From the NCBI GenBank assembly GCA_965217265.1, contig CBDCHP010000012.1:124001-188000 (forward strand): a DNA stretch of 64,000 nucleotides, in the 5' to 3' direction. Of this stretch, positions 36,415 through 45,665 are shown in pieces (within the stretch, counting starts at the first letter, position 1; each line of letters begins with the position of its first letter). A program made the translations under genes and the position numbers. The DNA is from JAGRGG01 sp965217265 (lineage in GTDB: Bacteria > Pseudomonadota > Alphaproteobacteria > Geminicoccales > Geminicoccaceae). The notes beneath the pieces are model-generated. The model was not told the DNA's origin. It saw only the letters and a program-made list of their open reading frames with translations, and searched no databases.

Positions 36415-37530
36415 TCACTGGCCCTTCGCCTGCTCCGGGAACAGCGCCGCGATCCCCTCCCCGCTCGCCTCGGCGACGCCGCGCTCGGTGATCAGGCCCG
36501 TCACCAGCCGGGCCGGGGTGACGTCGAAGGCGTGGTTGGCGGCCGGGCTGCCGTCGGGGGTCACCTGCACCGTGACGACGCGACCCTGATCGTCCTTGCC
36601 GCTCAAGTGGGTGACTTCCTTGGGCGAGCGCTCCTCGATCGGGATCACGCCGCCGTCCTCCAGCGCGAAGTCGATCGTCGGCGAGGGCAAGGCGACGTAG
36701 AACGGCACGCCGTTGTCCTTCGCCGCCAGCGCCTTCAGGTAGGTCCCGATCTTGTTGCAGACGTCGCCGGTGCGGGTCGTCCGATCGGTACCGACGATGA
36801 CGAGGTCGACCATGCCGCGGCGCATCAAGAGGCCGCCCGAATTGTCGGGGATCACCGTGTGCGGCACGCCGTGGCGGTTCAGCTCCCAGGCGGTGAGGCC
36901 CGCCCCCTGGTTGCGCGGCCGGGTCTCGTCGACCCAGACGTGGAGGTCGAGCCCTTCGTCGTGCGCCATGTAGATCGGCGCCGTCGCCGTGCCCCAATCG
37001 ACCGTGGCGAGCCAGCCGGCGTTGCAGTGGGTCAGGACGTTCAACGGCTCGCCGGCGGGCTTCTTTGCCGCCGCCGCCTTGAAGATTTCGAGCCCGTGCC
37101 GGCCGATCGCCGCGTTGATCGCCACGTCCTCCTCGGCGATCTCGGCCGCGCGCCGCCACGCGATCGCCGGGCGGTCCTCGGGCCGTTGGTTGCGCAACGA
37201 CGCGCGCATCTCGTCCAGCGCCCAGCGCAGGTTGACGGCCGTCGGGCGGGTGGCGAACAGGGCGTCGTGCGCCCGATCCAGGCTCGCGTCCGAGGCGTCG
37301 GCGTTGGCGGCCAGCGCCATGCCGTAGGCGGCGGTGGCGCCGATCAGGGGCGCGCCCCGCACCAGCATGTCGCGGATCGCTTGGCCCGCGTCGTCCAGGG
37401 TATGCAACTCGACCGTGACGAACTCGTGCGGCAGCCGGGTCTGGTCGATGATCCCGACCGCCCGCCCCACGCCGTCGGCGCCGACGCGAAGCGGCCAGAT
37501 CGTGCGCATCGGCTCGCCGTCGACCCTCAC
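36415..37530 (-). CDS. mtnA: S-methyl-5-thioribose-1-phosphate isomerase
   Basis: 371 residues. Converts methylthioribose 1-phosphate to methylthioribulose 1-phosphate in methionine salvage. Catalytic Cys in LTHCNAGWLA and Asp in VGTDRTTRTGDVCNKIG, with VRGAPLIGATAAYGMALAA as N-terminal phosphate-binding region. GTG 37530 overlaps the mtnK stop (GTGA); ATG 37509 is an alternative. Together with mtnK it handles methylthioribose. The later salvage genes (mtnB, mtnC, mtnD) are not in this window. Confidence 0.93.
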   Translation of the reverse strand: MRVDGEPMRTIWPLRVGADGVGRAVGIIDQTRLPHEFVTVELHTLDDAGQAIRDMLVRGAPLIGATAAYGMALAANADASDASLDRAHDALFATRPTAVNLRWALDEMRASLRNQRPEDRPAIAWRRAAEIAEEDVAINAAIGRHGLEIFKAAAAKKPAGEPLNVLTHCNAGWLATVDWGTATAPIYMAHDEGLDLHVWVDETRPRNQGAGLTAWELNRHGVPHTVIPDNSGGLLMRRGMVDLVIVGTDRTTRTGDVCNKIGTYLKALAAKDNGVPFYVALPSPTIDFALEDGGVIPIEERSPKEVTHLSGKDDQGRVVTVQVTPDGSPAANHAFDVTPARLVTGLITERGVAEASGEGIAALFPEQAKGQ

Positions 37531-38825
37531 GCGCCCTTCTCCTCGATCGCCTCGGCCCGCTTGGCGGCGGCCTCGACCGTGCCGATTTCGGCCGCCCCGA
37601 CGACCAAGTTGCGGGCCAACGTCAGGGCCCGCATCTCGCAGGCGGCGCGCGCCTTCGGATCGGTGATCGTCTCCAGGTCGATGACGTGCGCGAGGCCCAG
37701 GATCCGCCGCGCCATCTTGGCCCCGGCAAAGCCGAGCGCGTCCTGCTGCAGGCGATCGAGGTAGCGCCGCAGCGCCGCCTCGGCGGCGTCGTTCTGGTCC
37801 TGCTCCTCGTAGAGGCTCGTCGGGTGGAGGCTGCCGCGGCGCTCGGTGCGCCACAAGTCGCCGAACCCGTCGGCGAACGCGGCCCAGGTGGCGACCGCCT
37901 GCCCCAGCAGCCACGCCCGGTAGGCGTCGCGCCCGCCCGGCCGTTCCTCGTAGCCCCTTTGCGCGAAGTAGGCGAGAAACAAATTGCCGATATAGGCGCC
38001 GAGGTCGAAGCCTATCGGGCCGTAAAAGGCGAACTCGGGGTCGATCGCCCGCGTGTCGTTTGCCGTCACCATGATCGAGCCGGTGTGCAGGTCGCCGTGG
38101 ATCAGCGCCTCGCCGCGGGTCAGGAAGGCGTGCTTCAGTTCCTGCACCGCGACCTTCCAGGCCCCGTCGGCGCGGATCGCGCGCACGGCGTCGTCGAGGC
38201 CGGGCGAGGTCCAGCGGTTGAGCTCGTGCTCGCGGTAGGGGTCGGTGAAGACGAGGTCCTCGGTGATCTTGCACAGTTCGATGTTGTGGGCAAAGCGCGC
38301 CAGCGCCCGCTTCTTGTCGCCGGCCGGCAGATAAAGGTCGGAGGTCTTGAACAGGGTCAGGGCGCAAAAGCGGCCGATGTCCGCCGCGAGCCTCGGGTAT
38401 TCGGTGCCGGCGATCAGGCCCTTGCGCAAGATGATGTGCGGGTGCAGCGCCTCCATCACGGTGAGCGCCATGTCGGGATCGAAACGCAGCACCTCGGGCA
38501 CGAGGCCGGGGGCGTGCGCCGCCTGGATACTGAGCGCCTCGTGCTCGAAATAGGCGCGGGTCAAGGGCAGGGGCCAGGATTCGCCGACCAAGCGGACGTA
38601 GGGCAGCGCCTGCTTGAGGCACAAGCGCCCGTCCGGGCCGCTCACGATGAAGACGAGGTTCAAATTGCCGTCGCCGACCTCGACCGCCGACCAATCGTCC
38701 GCCGTTCCGCCCAGCCGTCCGGCCGCGGCCGGCAGCCGGCTCAAGTAACCCGTCACACCCGTCGGATCGAGCGGCCGGTAGCCCCCGCCGCCGATCGTCG
38801 GCCCGCCCGGTATGATCTCGGCCAT
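37527..38825 (-). CDS. mtnK: 5-methylthioribose kinase
   Basis: 432 residues, aminoglycoside-phosphotransferase-like fold. N-lobe VEVGDGNLNLVFIV and LCLKQALPYVR (ATP-binding Lys); Brenner-type catalytic loop LIHGDLHTGSIMV and metal Asp in AIDPEFAFYGPIGFDLG. Phosphorylates methylthioribose at C1 for MtnA. ATG 38825 gives the family N-terminus (GYRPLDPTGVTGYL). Divergent from a ribose-type ABC importer, 131 bp away, so the operon probably imports and salvages methylthioribose. Confidence 0.94.
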   Translation of the reverse strand: MAEIIPGGPTIGGGGYRPLDPTGVTGYLSRLPAAAGRLGGTADDWSAVEVGDGNLNLVFIVSGPDGRLCLKQALPYVRLVGESWPLPLTRAYFEHEALSIQAAHAPGLVPEVLRFDPDMALTVMEALHPHIILRKGLIAGTEYPRLAADIGRFCALTLFKTSDLYLPAGDKKRALARFAHNIELCKITEDLVFTDPYREHELNRWTSPGLDDAVRAIRADGAWKVAVQELKHAFLTRGEALIHGDLHTGSIMVTANDTRAIDPEFAFYGPIGFDLGAYIGNLFLAYFAQRGYEERPGGRDAYRAWLLGQAVATWAAFADGFGDLWRTERRGSLHPTSLYEEQDQNDAAEAALRRYLDRLQQDALGFAGAKMARRILGLAHVIDLETITDPKARAACEMRALTLARNLVVGAAEIGTVEAAAKRAEAIEEKGA

Positions 38826-38887
38826 GCGCCCCCGTCCGCCTCCCGCTATGTCCGGTCCCGCACCCCCTATCGTCCGGCTCGCGCCTA

Positions 38888-38905
38888 TGTCAATCGCGTT
38901 TGACA
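38888..38905. promoter_or_regulatory. Back-to-back -35-like boxes between mtnK and the ABC operon
   Basis: TGTCAATCGCGTTTGACA is a perfect 6-bp inverted repeat with a 6-bp spacer, and each half is a consensus -35 hexamer (TTGACA) pointing outward toward mtnK or toward the ABC ATPase gene. -10 matches downstream are weak on both sides. It could be a shared promoter pair or a repressor operator. Confidence 0.4.
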
Positions 38906-38956
38906 GGGGGTGAAGCGCGTGGCAGCGTCCGGCCGCAACGATCAAGGGGGCACTGC

Positions 38957-40495
38957 ATGGCGGCGGACGCGGCCAGTCGATCCGATGCCCGGCTCTCGCT
39001 CGCCGGCATCGTCAAGGGCTTCGGCGCCAACCGCGTCCTGCGCGGCATCGACCTTGACTTGAAGCCTGGCGAGGTCCTGGCGCTGATGGGCGCCAACGGG
39101 GCCGGTAAGTCGACGCTGGTCAAGATCGTCGGCGGCGTCCACGCGCCCGACGCAGGGCAAATGCGCCTGAACGGCGCGCCCTACCGCCCGGCCGGTCCCT
39201 CGGCCGCGATCGGGGCCGGCGTCGTCACCGTGCACCAGTCGATCAACGACGGCGTCATCCTACCGATGAGCGTCGCCGAGAACCTCGTCATCGACCGCCT
39301 GTGCGCGGGCAAGGACGGCCTGATGGCGCCGTTCGGCCGCATCAAGCGGCGCGCGCGCGAGGTCGCGGACGGGCTCGGCCTCGACCTGCCCCTCGACAAG
39401 ACGGTGGCCGATTTGTCGCTCGCCGACCGCCAAACCGTCGCCATCGCCCGGGCGCTGGCGCACGACCCGGGCGTGCTCATCCTGGACGAGCCGACCTCGG
39501 CCCTCTCCGCCGCCGAGGCCGAGCGCCTGTTCGAGACGGTCTTGGGCTTGCGCGCGCGGGGCGTCGCCGTCCTCTACATCTCGCACCGCTTGGGCGACAT
39601 CCGCCGCGTCGCCGATCGAATCGTCGCCTTGCGCGACGGCGCCGTCACCGGCGACTTTCGCCCGCCGCTCGACTTCGAGGGCGCCCTGCACGCCATGCTC
39701 GGCCAAGCCTTCGACGCGCGCACCCACGCCGAGCGGGGGCCGGGGGTGCCTATCGTGACCTTGAAAGGGCTGCAGGCGACGCCCGACGCCCCGCCGCTCG
39801 ACCTCGCCTTGCACGCGGGCGAGGTGACGGCGCTGGTCGGGCTGATCGGGGCCGGCAAGAGCGAGATCGCCGCGTGCCTGTTCGGCCGGCGCCGACCAGA
39901 GGCCGGGACGATGACCCTGGACGGCGTCCCTTATACCCCGCGCTCGCCCGGCGACGCGATCGAGCACGGCGTCTTCATGGCCGCCGAGGACCGGGCCAAC
40001 GACTCGCTCGTGCCCACCTTCGACCTCGCCCAGAACGTCTCGCTGCCGTTCGTGCGCCGCTTCAGCCGCCTCGGCTTCTTGAGCACCGCCGGCGAGCGGG
40101 CCAACGCGCGCGCCCGCGTCGAGGACTTAGGCGTCGTCTGCACGGCCGAGACCGACCCGATCGAAGCACTCTCCGGCGGCAACCAGCAAAAAATCGTCCT
40201 CGGCCGCTGGCTGAGCCGGCCGTGCCGTCTCCTGATCCTCGACGAGCCGTTCCAGGGCGTCGACATCAAGGCGCGGCGCGACATCGGCCGCACCTTGCGC
40301 GACACCGCTGATGGCCGGGCGACGCTGCTGCTCCTCGCCGACCTCGACGAGGCGCTGGAGGTGGCCGATCGCGTCCTCGTCATCGGCGGGGGCAAGATCA
40401 AGGGCGAGCACCGCGTCGGCCGCCTCGACCGCGACGCCGTCGTCCGGCAGATGGCGGGCCAGACGGCAAGCGGGGAGGCGTCGTGTGGCGTCTGA
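38957..40495 (+). CDS. Ribose-type ABC importer ATPase (two ABC domains)
   Basis: 512 residues with two fused ATPase domains as in RbsA/XylG. First: Walker A GANGAGKST, Walker B ILDEPTSALS. Second: degenerate Walker A GLIGAGKSE, signature LSGGNQQKIVLG and ILDEPFQGVD. Energises carbohydrate uptake with the permease and binding protein encoded next. Divergent from mtnK-mtnA; by context the substrate is probably methylthioribose or a related nucleoside-derived sugar, which is inference. ATG 38957 follows AAGGGGGCACTGC. Confidence 0.92.
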   Translation: MAADAASRSDARLSLAGIVKGFGANRVLRGIDLDLKPGEVLALMGANGAGKSTLVKIVGGVHAPDAGQMRLNGAPYRPAGPSAAIGAGVVTVHQSINDGVILPMSVAENLVIDRLCAGKDGLMAPFGRIKRRAREVADGLGLDLPLDKTVADLSLADRQTVAIARALAHDPGVLILDEPTSALSAAEAERLFETVLGLRARGVAVLYISHRLGDIRRVADRIVALRDGAVTGDFRPPLDFEGALHAMLGQAFDARTHAERGPGVPIVTLKGLQATPDAPPLDLALHAGEVTALVGLIGAGKSEIAACLFGRRRPEAGTMTLDGVPYTPRSPGDAIEHGVFMAAEDRANDSLVPTFDLAQNVSLPFVRRFSRLGFLSTAGERANARARVEDLGVVCTAETDPIEALSGGNQQKIVLGRWLSRPCRLLILDEPFQGVDIKARRDIGRTLRDTADGRATLLLLADLDEALEVADRVLVIGGGKIKGEHRVGRLDRDAVVRQMAGQTASGEASCGV

Positions 40496-41504
40496 GGCCG
40501 TCCGCCGCGACCCGCCGGGGGCGCGCTTGCGGGCGTTCGCGATCCGCTACGGGCTGATCGCCCTTCTCGTCTTGATGGTCGCGTTCTTCGCCGCGCAAGA
40601 GCCCGCCTTCTTGCGCCTGCGCAACGTCTTCATCGTCCTGCAATCGGTCTCGATCGTCGCCATCCTGGCCCTGGGCGTCACCGCCACCCTCGTCGTCGGC
40701 GGCTTCGACCTCTCGATCGGCGCGGTTGCCGCCAGTGCCATGATGCTCGCCTCCTACACCATGGTCGTCGCCGGCCTCGGCACCGCGTCCGCCGTGCTCG
40801 CCTGCCTCGTCTTCGGCCTCGCCATCGGCTGCCTGAACGGGGTCTTGATCGTCTACCTCAAGATCCCCGACCTCCTCGCCACGCTCGGTATGATGTTCCT
40901 CCTCTTGGGCCTGCAACTGATCCCGACGGCGGGCCGCTCGATCGCGACCGGCATGATGCTGCCCGACGGCTCGACCGCGAGCGGCGCCTTCGAGGCCGCC
41001 TTCTTGATGCTCGGCCGCTATCGCCTGTTCGACCTCGTGCCACTCAGCGTCGTCGTCATGCTGGTCTTGGCCGTCCTCGTCACGGTCTTTTTAAACCTCA
41101 CCCGCTTCGGCCGCGTCATGTACGCGATCGGCGGCAACGAGCGCGCCGCCCGCCTCGCCGGCGCCAACGTCGAGGCCTACAAGATCGCCGCCTACATGCT
41201 CTCAGGCGTCTGCGCCGCGATCGGCGGCGTCCTGCTGGCGGCCCGCGTCGGCCGCGGCGACGTCAGTTCGGGCAACAACCTGCTCTTGGACGCCGTCGCC
41301 GCCGCCCTCATCGGCTTTGCCGTCTTCGGCAGCGGCAAGCCAAACGCGATCGGCACCCTGATCGGTGCCCTCTTCGTCGGCCTGCTCTTGAACGGCCTCA
41401 CCATGCTCAATGCCCCCTACTACACCCAGGATTTCGTCAAGGGCGCCGTCCTGGTCCTCGCCCTCATGTTCACCTTCGGCCTCAGCGCGCGCAAGCGCGG
41501 TTGA
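40485..41504 (+). CDS. Ribose-type ABC importer permease
   Basis: 339 residues, about nine or ten transmembrane helices, RbsC/XylH family: LGVTATLVVGGFDLSIGAV, NGVLIVYLKIPDLLATLG and YAIGGNERAARLAGANVEAY (the cytoplasmic EAA-like loop). GTG 40485 with GGGGAGG upstream overlaps the ATPase gene by 11 bp, a coupled arrangement. Confidence 0.92.
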   Translation: MASEAVRRDPPGARLRAFAIRYGLIALLVLMVAFFAAQEPAFLRLRNVFIVLQSVSIVAILALGVTATLVVGGFDLSIGAVAASAMMLASYTMVVAGLGTASAVLACLVFGLAIGCLNGVLIVYLKIPDLLATLGMMFLLLGLQLIPTAGRSIATGMMLPDGSTASGAFEAAFLMLGRYRLFDLVPLSVVVMLVLAVLVTVFLNLTRFGRVMYAIGGNERAARLAGANVEAYKIAAYMLSGVCAAIGGVLLAARVGRGDVSSGNNLLLDAVAAALIGFAVFGSGKPNAIGTLIGALFVGLLLNGLTMLNAPYYTQDFVKGAVLVLALMFTFGLSARKRG

Positions 41505-41544
41505 ACCTTTCCGTCAGCAACGAAAACATCAGGGAATCAAAGCA

Positions 41545-42597
41545 ATGTTTCGACACACGACGCGCCGCGCGCTGCTCGCGGTGACCGCCCTCACAGCACT
41601 CGGCGGCACGGCGTCGGCGCAGGGCCTGGAGGACGCCCCGGCACCCTTCGACGGCTCGGCCAAGCCCACGATCGCCTTGGTGCGCTACCTCTCGACCGGC
41701 GACTTCTTCCAGGCCTATCTCTCGGGCGTGCAGCGCCAGGCCGAGGCGCTCGACATGGAGTTGCGCGTCTTCGACTCGCGCCAGGACGCCGCCCTTCAAG
41801 TCGACATGATGGATCAGGCGATCGGCCTCGGCGTCGACGGCATCATCGTCCAGCACGGCCTCACCGAGAACATGAAGCCCGCCGTGCAGCAGGCGGTGGA
41901 TGCCGGCATCAAGGTCGTCGCCTTCGACGTCGACGTCGACAACGAGGCGGTGCCGCAGGTCGAGCAGTCCGACCGCGACCTCGCCCGCTTGGCGCTCGAA
42001 CAGGCGATCGAGGACCACGGCGAGGACTTCACCGCCGGCTACGTCTACGTCGCCGGCATAGCACCCCTGGACCGGCGCGACGAGACGTGGCGCGAATTCA
42101 AGGAGCGTTACCCCGGCATCGAGCAGGTGGCCCAGTTCGGCACGCTCGACAACCCGATCGCCAACTCGGTCGCCAACCAAGCCGGCGCCGTGCTCCGCGC
42201 CAACCCCGAGATCGAGGTGATCTTCGCGCCCTACGACGAGTTCGCCAAGGGCGTGAAGATCGCCGTCGACGAGGCCGGTTTGAGCGGCGACATCGACATC
42301 TATTCGGCCGACATCTCGACCGCCGACATCCAGGCGATGCGCGAGCCAGGCTCGGCCTGGGCCGCGACCGCCGCCACCAACCCCGCCGTCGTCGGCGAGG
42401 TCTCCGTCCGGGCGCTGGCCATGCTGCTCGCCGGCGAGGACCCGGACGCGCAAGTCATTATCCCGCCGACGCTGATCACGCAGGACATGCTGAACGAGCG
42501 CGAGATCACCAACATGGAGACCCTGGGCCAGAAGCTGCCGCAGTTTGCCCATGCCGACGTCGCCATGCCGGCGTGGATGCCCGAGCCGAAACGCTAG
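41545..42597 (+). CDS. Periplasmic sugar-binding protein, RbsB-like
   Basis: 350 residues. Sec signal peptide (RALLAVTALTALGGTASAQ) then a type I periplasmic binding fold: IALVRYLSTGDFFQAYLSGV, QAIGLGVDGIIVQHG, AGIKVVAFDVDVDN and EVIFAPYDEFAKGV. Delivers ligand to the permease/ATPase pair. The ABC gene order ATPase-permease-binding protein and the divergent mtn genes suggest methylthioribose uptake. Its stop codon TAG lies inside a terminator-like repeat arm. Confidence 0.9.
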   Translation: MFRHTTRRALLAVTALTALGGTASAQGLEDAPAPFDGSAKPTIALVRYLSTGDFFQAYLSGVQRQAEALDMELRVFDSRQDAALQVDMMDQAIGLGVDGIIVQHGLTENMKPAVQQAVDAGIKVVAFDVDVDNEAVPQVEQSDRDLARLALEQAIEDHGEDFTAGYVYVAGIAPLDRRDETWREFKERYPGIEQVAQFGTLDNPIANSVANQAGAVLRANPEIEVIFAPYDEFAKGVKIAVDEAGLSGDIDIYSADISTADIQAMREPGSAWAATAATNPAVVGEVSVRALAMLLAGEDPDAQVIIPPTLITQDMLNEREITNMETLGQKLPQFAHADVAMPAWMPEPKR

Positions 42598-42737
42598 CGC
42601 GTCCGCTGCGCGGGGCTTCTTTTTTCTTTGTTTTTGCGAGTGTTAACGGTGGTGACTGGCCCCAACGCCGAGGGCCAGTCTCAGAACAATAGCAAAAAAG
42701 AAGAGAAAAAAGCCCCGCGCAGCGGCGCGAAGCGTCA
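42589..42737. repeat. Terminator-like dispersed element, full copy
   Basis: Left arm AAACGCTAGCGCGTCCGCTG with CGCGGGGC and T-tract, spacer containing GGCCCCAACGCCGAGGGCC, right arm AAAAAAGAAGAGAAAAAAGC and inverse arm ending in the DUF1194 stop. Lies between convergent genes; both stop codons are inside the arms. Confidence 0.85.
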
Positions 42738-43502
42738 ATCCCGCAGTCGCTCGCCAATGCGGCAGTCGAACCGCAGAGGACTTCGTACCGCCACCGGCAC
42801 CACCCCCGGCACCGCGCCGGCGATGTCCAGCGCCAGCTTTTGCCGGATCGCGGCCGCCATCTCGCCCGGCTCGCGCACCGGGACGACGAACGAGCCCGGC
42901 CCGCCGATGACGCAGGCGCGGTAGTAGGCGTCCATGCCGGGCACGCCGGCCCAGGCGGGGCCCCAGGGTTTGAGCATCAAGGGCAGCCCGTTGATGACGA
43001 TGCCCTGTGCGACCAGCGCGTCGCGCGCCGGCTCGACCGGGGCGCCGGTGTTGTTTGGCCCGTCGCCCGAGACGTCGATGACCCGCCGTTGGCCTCGGTA
43101 GCCGTTCGCCTCGAACAGGGACGCGGCGAACGCGAGTGCGGCCGAGATCGAGGTGGCGTCGAACCGGCTGATCGGCGTGCGGTCGAGTTCGTCGGCGAAC
43201 GCCCGCGCCGAGGCCTCGTCCTCGATCAGCCGCCAGGGCACGCGAAGCGCGTGATGGCCCGGATCGGCCCACTCGACGTAGGCGAGCACGATCTTGCCGT
43301 GAGGCCCCGCCCCGATCAGGGCGGCGATGTCCGGGTCGCGCAGTGCGGCGACGTAGCCGTCGCGCTGCAGCCGCTGCTCGTCCGGGTCCATCGAACTCGA
43401 CACGTCGACCGCGACGACGAGCTCGACGTCGACCGGCGTCTCGGCCCCGGCCGCGGCGGCGCCGAGCAGTGCTGCGACGAGACAGGCGGCACGTCCGATC
43501 AT
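42735..43502 (-). CDS. DUF1194 family secreted von Willebrand A-like protein
   Basis: 255 residues. Signal peptide (AACLVAALLGAAAAGAE), then a VWA-like domain with the MIDAS motif DVSSSMD in VELVVAVDVSSSMDPDE and VIDVSGDGPNNTG, the DUF1194 hallmark. Periplasmic, probably metal-dependent protein-protein contact; role unknown. ATG 43502. Convergent with the ABC importer operon and divergent from a GNAT gene. Confidence 0.9.
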   Translation of the reverse strand: MIGRAACLVAALLGAAAAGAETPVDVELVVAVDVSSSMDPDEQRLQRDGYVAALRDPDIAALIGAGPHGKIVLAYVEWADPGHHALRVPWRLIEDEASARAFADELDRTPISRFDATSISAALAFAASLFEANGYRGQRRVIDVSGDGPNNTGAPVEPARDALVAQGIVINGLPLMLKPWGPAWAGVPGMDAYYRACVIGGPGSFVVPVREPGEMAAAIRQKLALDIAGAVPGVVPVAVRSPLRFDCRIGERLRD

Positions 43503-43645
43503 GCCCCCACTTCTTCGGCCAAAGCGGGCGCGCTGGCAATGCGCGATCGCTTGGTGTGAGATCAACGCCGGCGAACCGCGTAGCGTTTGTCGGCCGATCG
43601 ACGACGCGTTAGGATTACCTGACCGAAGGCCGCGTGAGACCGTGC

Positions 43646-44146
43646 ATGACCGACCTCACCATTCGCGCCGCGCACCCCGACGACGTGCCGGCGCTGACCG
43701 CGCTCATGAACCTGCCGGGCGTACGCTGGGGTATGGTGCGCCTGCCCTACACCCGCGAAGACTTTGTCCGACGCCGCACGATCGAAGCAGACGCGAACGT
43801 TCACGCCCTCGTCGGGCTGCTCGACGATCGGCTCGTGGCCAACGTTTCGCTCGTGCGCATGACCGGACGGCAGGCCCACTGCGGCGACATTGGGCTCATG
43901 GTCCACAACGATTGCTGGGGCCGCGGCATCGGCCGGCGGATGATGGAGGCGCTGCTCGCTCTCGCCGATAACTGGCTGGGCCTCACCCGCGTTCGGCTCA
44001 GCGTGAACGTCGACAACGAGCGCGCCATCCGTCTCTACACGGGCCTCGGCTTCGAGATCGAGGGCACGCATCGTGCAACGACCTTACGCGGGGGTAAAAC
44101 TTCAGGCCGGGCCCAGGTCGCGGACGCGCTCGGGGCTTACGGTTAA
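43646..44146 (+). CDS. GNAT-family N-acetyltransferase
   Basis: 166 residues. Typical GNAT: TIRAAHPDDVPALTALM at the N-terminus, motif A GDIGLMVHNDCWGRGIGRRM (Q/R-x-x-G-x-G/A as WGRGIG), and LSVNVDNERAIRLYTGLGFE. The C-terminal end after EGTHRATTLRGG lacks the usual aromatic-rich tail and overlaps the convergent small ORF by about 45 bp, suggesting a frame change near the end. ATG 43646; the in-frame GTG 43634 is less likely. Confidence 0.82.
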   Translation: MTDLTIRAAHPDDVPALTALMNLPGVRWGMVRLPYTREDFVRRRTIEADANVHALVGLLDDRLVANVSLVRMTGRQAHCGDIGLMVHNDCWGRGIGRRMMEALLALADNWLGLTRVRLSVNVDNERAIRLYTGLGFEIEGTHRATTLRGGKTSGRAQVADALGAYG

Positions 44147-44326
44147 GCCGAAGCAGACCGCGAGATCGCGCCGATCGAGGTAATCCTGATCGCCGTTGTC
44201 GTACGCGACCAGGATGCGCTCCAAACCCTGCCGCTCCTCGATGTGAACGATCTCAAGCGGTTGGCCGGTCTTCTTGTTGACGAAGCGGGCGCGATTGTTG
44301 TCGTTGCTCGGGGTCAGGTTCAGCAT
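44102..44326 (-). CDS. Small conserved hypothetical protein
   Basis: 74 residues: NRARFVNKKTGQPLEIVHIE then LVAYDNGDQDYLDRRDLAVC, which looks like a small beta-rich fold. I do not recognise a named family. ATG 44326 has GAGGTGAAGACC upstream; GTG 44335 is in frame. It ends inside the 3' end of the convergent GNAT gene. Confidence 0.5.
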   Translation of the reverse strand: MLNLTPSNDNNRARFVNKKTGQPLEIVHIEERQGLERILVAYDNGDQDYLDRRDLAVCFGLTVSPERVRDLGPA

Positions 44327-44464
44327 GGTCTTCACCTCAGGTCCTAAATTAGGTTTATTTCCCTAGCACACCCACCGTACGCCTGCAAGGCTGAGTGGCT
44401 GGTACACCCCCTTCCTCGCGGCTAAAGTTTAACGAATCGTTACGACGCCGAAGAAAACGAACCG

Positions 44465-44692
44465 ATGCGCCAGTTCTCCGTTTTCGCCGCCGCCTACCTC
44501 GTCGTCACGGCGCTCTTGGTGGTCGCGGTCTACGTCCCGATCATTCGCCACGCGGGCGACCTGCCGAACAACCTCGTCCTGGAGGCGCTGCACAGTTGGC
44601 TGGTCCTGTTCCTTGCCCCCTACCTGATCCTCGATGCCGCCGCCTCGGGCCTGCGTCGGGGGCTCGGGGCGCTCGGCCGCCGCTTGGCTTGA
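44465..44692 (+). CDS. Small membrane protein
   Basis: 75 residues with two hydrophobic helices (FAAAYLVVTALLVVAVYVPI and LHSWLVLFLAPYLILDAA) and a basic C-terminus (RRGLGALGRRLA). Codon pattern fits the high-GC host. No family recognised; a location just before bpt suggests nothing specific. Confidence 0.5.
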   Translation: MRQFSVFAAAYLVVTALLVVAVYVPIIRHAGDLPNNLVLEALHSWLVLFLAPYLILDAAASGLRRGLGALGRRLA

Positions 44693-44803
44693 GCAGACGC
44701 GCCGCTATTGCCGAATTGTTGCGCGCGACGCGCCGCTTTGCCACCATCGTTCCCGTTTCCTATATGGAACCGGCCGACGACCGCGAACGGATGGGCTTGA
44801 GCG

Positions 44804-45517
44804 TTGAGCGACTTGGATCTTGAGCGATTGTTCTACGCCACCGTGCCGGCGCCCTGCCCCTACCTGCCGGGCCGCACCGAGCAGCGGGTGGTGACCGAGG
44901 TCCGGCCGAACGAGCAGGACGTGCTCGACCGGCTGACGCTGGCCGGCTTTCGCCGCAGCCAGGGCTGGCTCTACCGCCCCTCCTGCCAGGGCTGCCAAGC
45001 CTGCGTCTCGGTGCGCATCGTCGTGGCCGACTTCGTCTGGACCCGCGCTTGGCGGCGGGTGATGAAGCGCAACGCCGGGCTCACCGCCACGGAGCGGCCG
45101 ATGCGGCCGACGGCCGAGCAGTACGCCTTGTTCAAGCGCTACCTCAAGGCCCGGCACGGCGACGGCGGCATGACGGCGATGGACGAGGCCGACTACGCCC
45201 TCATGGTGGCAAAAGCACCGAAATCCTCGTGCATCGTCGAGTTCCGCGGCGCGGACGGCACCTTACGCGCCGTCACCCTCGTCGATCGGCCGGGCAGCGG
45301 CCTGTCGGGCGTCTACAAGTTCTTCGACCCCGACCTCGCCGCCGACAGCCCCGGCACCTTCATGATCCTGTGGTACGTCGCCCGCACCGCCGAGCTCGGC
45401 CTTCCCTACGTCTACCTCGGCTACTGGGTCGAGGACTGCCGCAAGATGGCCTACAAGGCCCGCTTCACGCCGATGGAGCGGCTGGAGGGGCTGGCCTGGG
45501 TGCCGTTTGAGCCATGA
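44804..45517 (+). CDS. bpt: Aspartate/glutamate leucyltransferase (arginyltransferase-family)
   Basis: 237 residues, Bpt/ATE family of the N-end rule pathway: transfers Leu from Leu-tRNA to N-terminal Asp or Glu, marking proteins for ClpAP. Conserved Cys pairs in PCPYLPG and SCQGCQACVSVR, then LYRPS, RVMKRNAGL, and the C-terminal GVYKFFDPD plus YVYLGYWVEDCRKMAYKARF. A TTG start at 44804 is used since no ATG is available at the family N-terminus. The stop codon is part of a terminator-like repeat. Confidence 0.94.
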   Translation: MSDLDLERLFYATVPAPCPYLPGRTEQRVVTEVRPNEQDVLDRLTLAGFRRSQGWLYRPSCQGCQACVSVRIVVADFVWTRAWRRVMKRNAGLTATERPMRPTAEQYALFKRYLKARHGDGGMTAMDEADYALMVAKAPKSSCIVEFRGADGTLRAVTLVDRPGSGLSGVYKFFDPDLAADSPGTFMILWYVARTAELGLPYVYLGYWVEDCRKMAYKARFTPMERLEGLAWVPFEP

Positions 45518-45665
45518 ACGCTTCGCGTCCGCTGCGCGGGGCCTTTCTCTTCTTTTTTGTCAGTGTTAACGTCGGAGGATAGCCTCAACGCCGAGGGCAA
45601 GCCTCGAACAACTAGCAAAAAAGAAAGAAGAAAGACCGCGCGTCAGCGCACGCGCAAGCGTTCTC
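45515..45665. repeat. Terminator-like dispersed element, full copy
   Basis: Left arm TGAACGCTTCGCGTCCGCTG, CGCGGGGCC and T-tract; spacer with AGCCTCAACGCCGAGGGCAA; right arm AAAAAAGAAAGAAGAAAGAC and inverse arm ending at the YbjQ-family stop. Separates the convergent bpt and YbjQ-family genes. Confidence 0.85.

Noticed and set aside
38826..38956. SAM riboswitch before mtnK
   Set aside because: Looked for because of the methionine salvage context; no conserved SAM-I/II core or terminator hairpin could be recognised.
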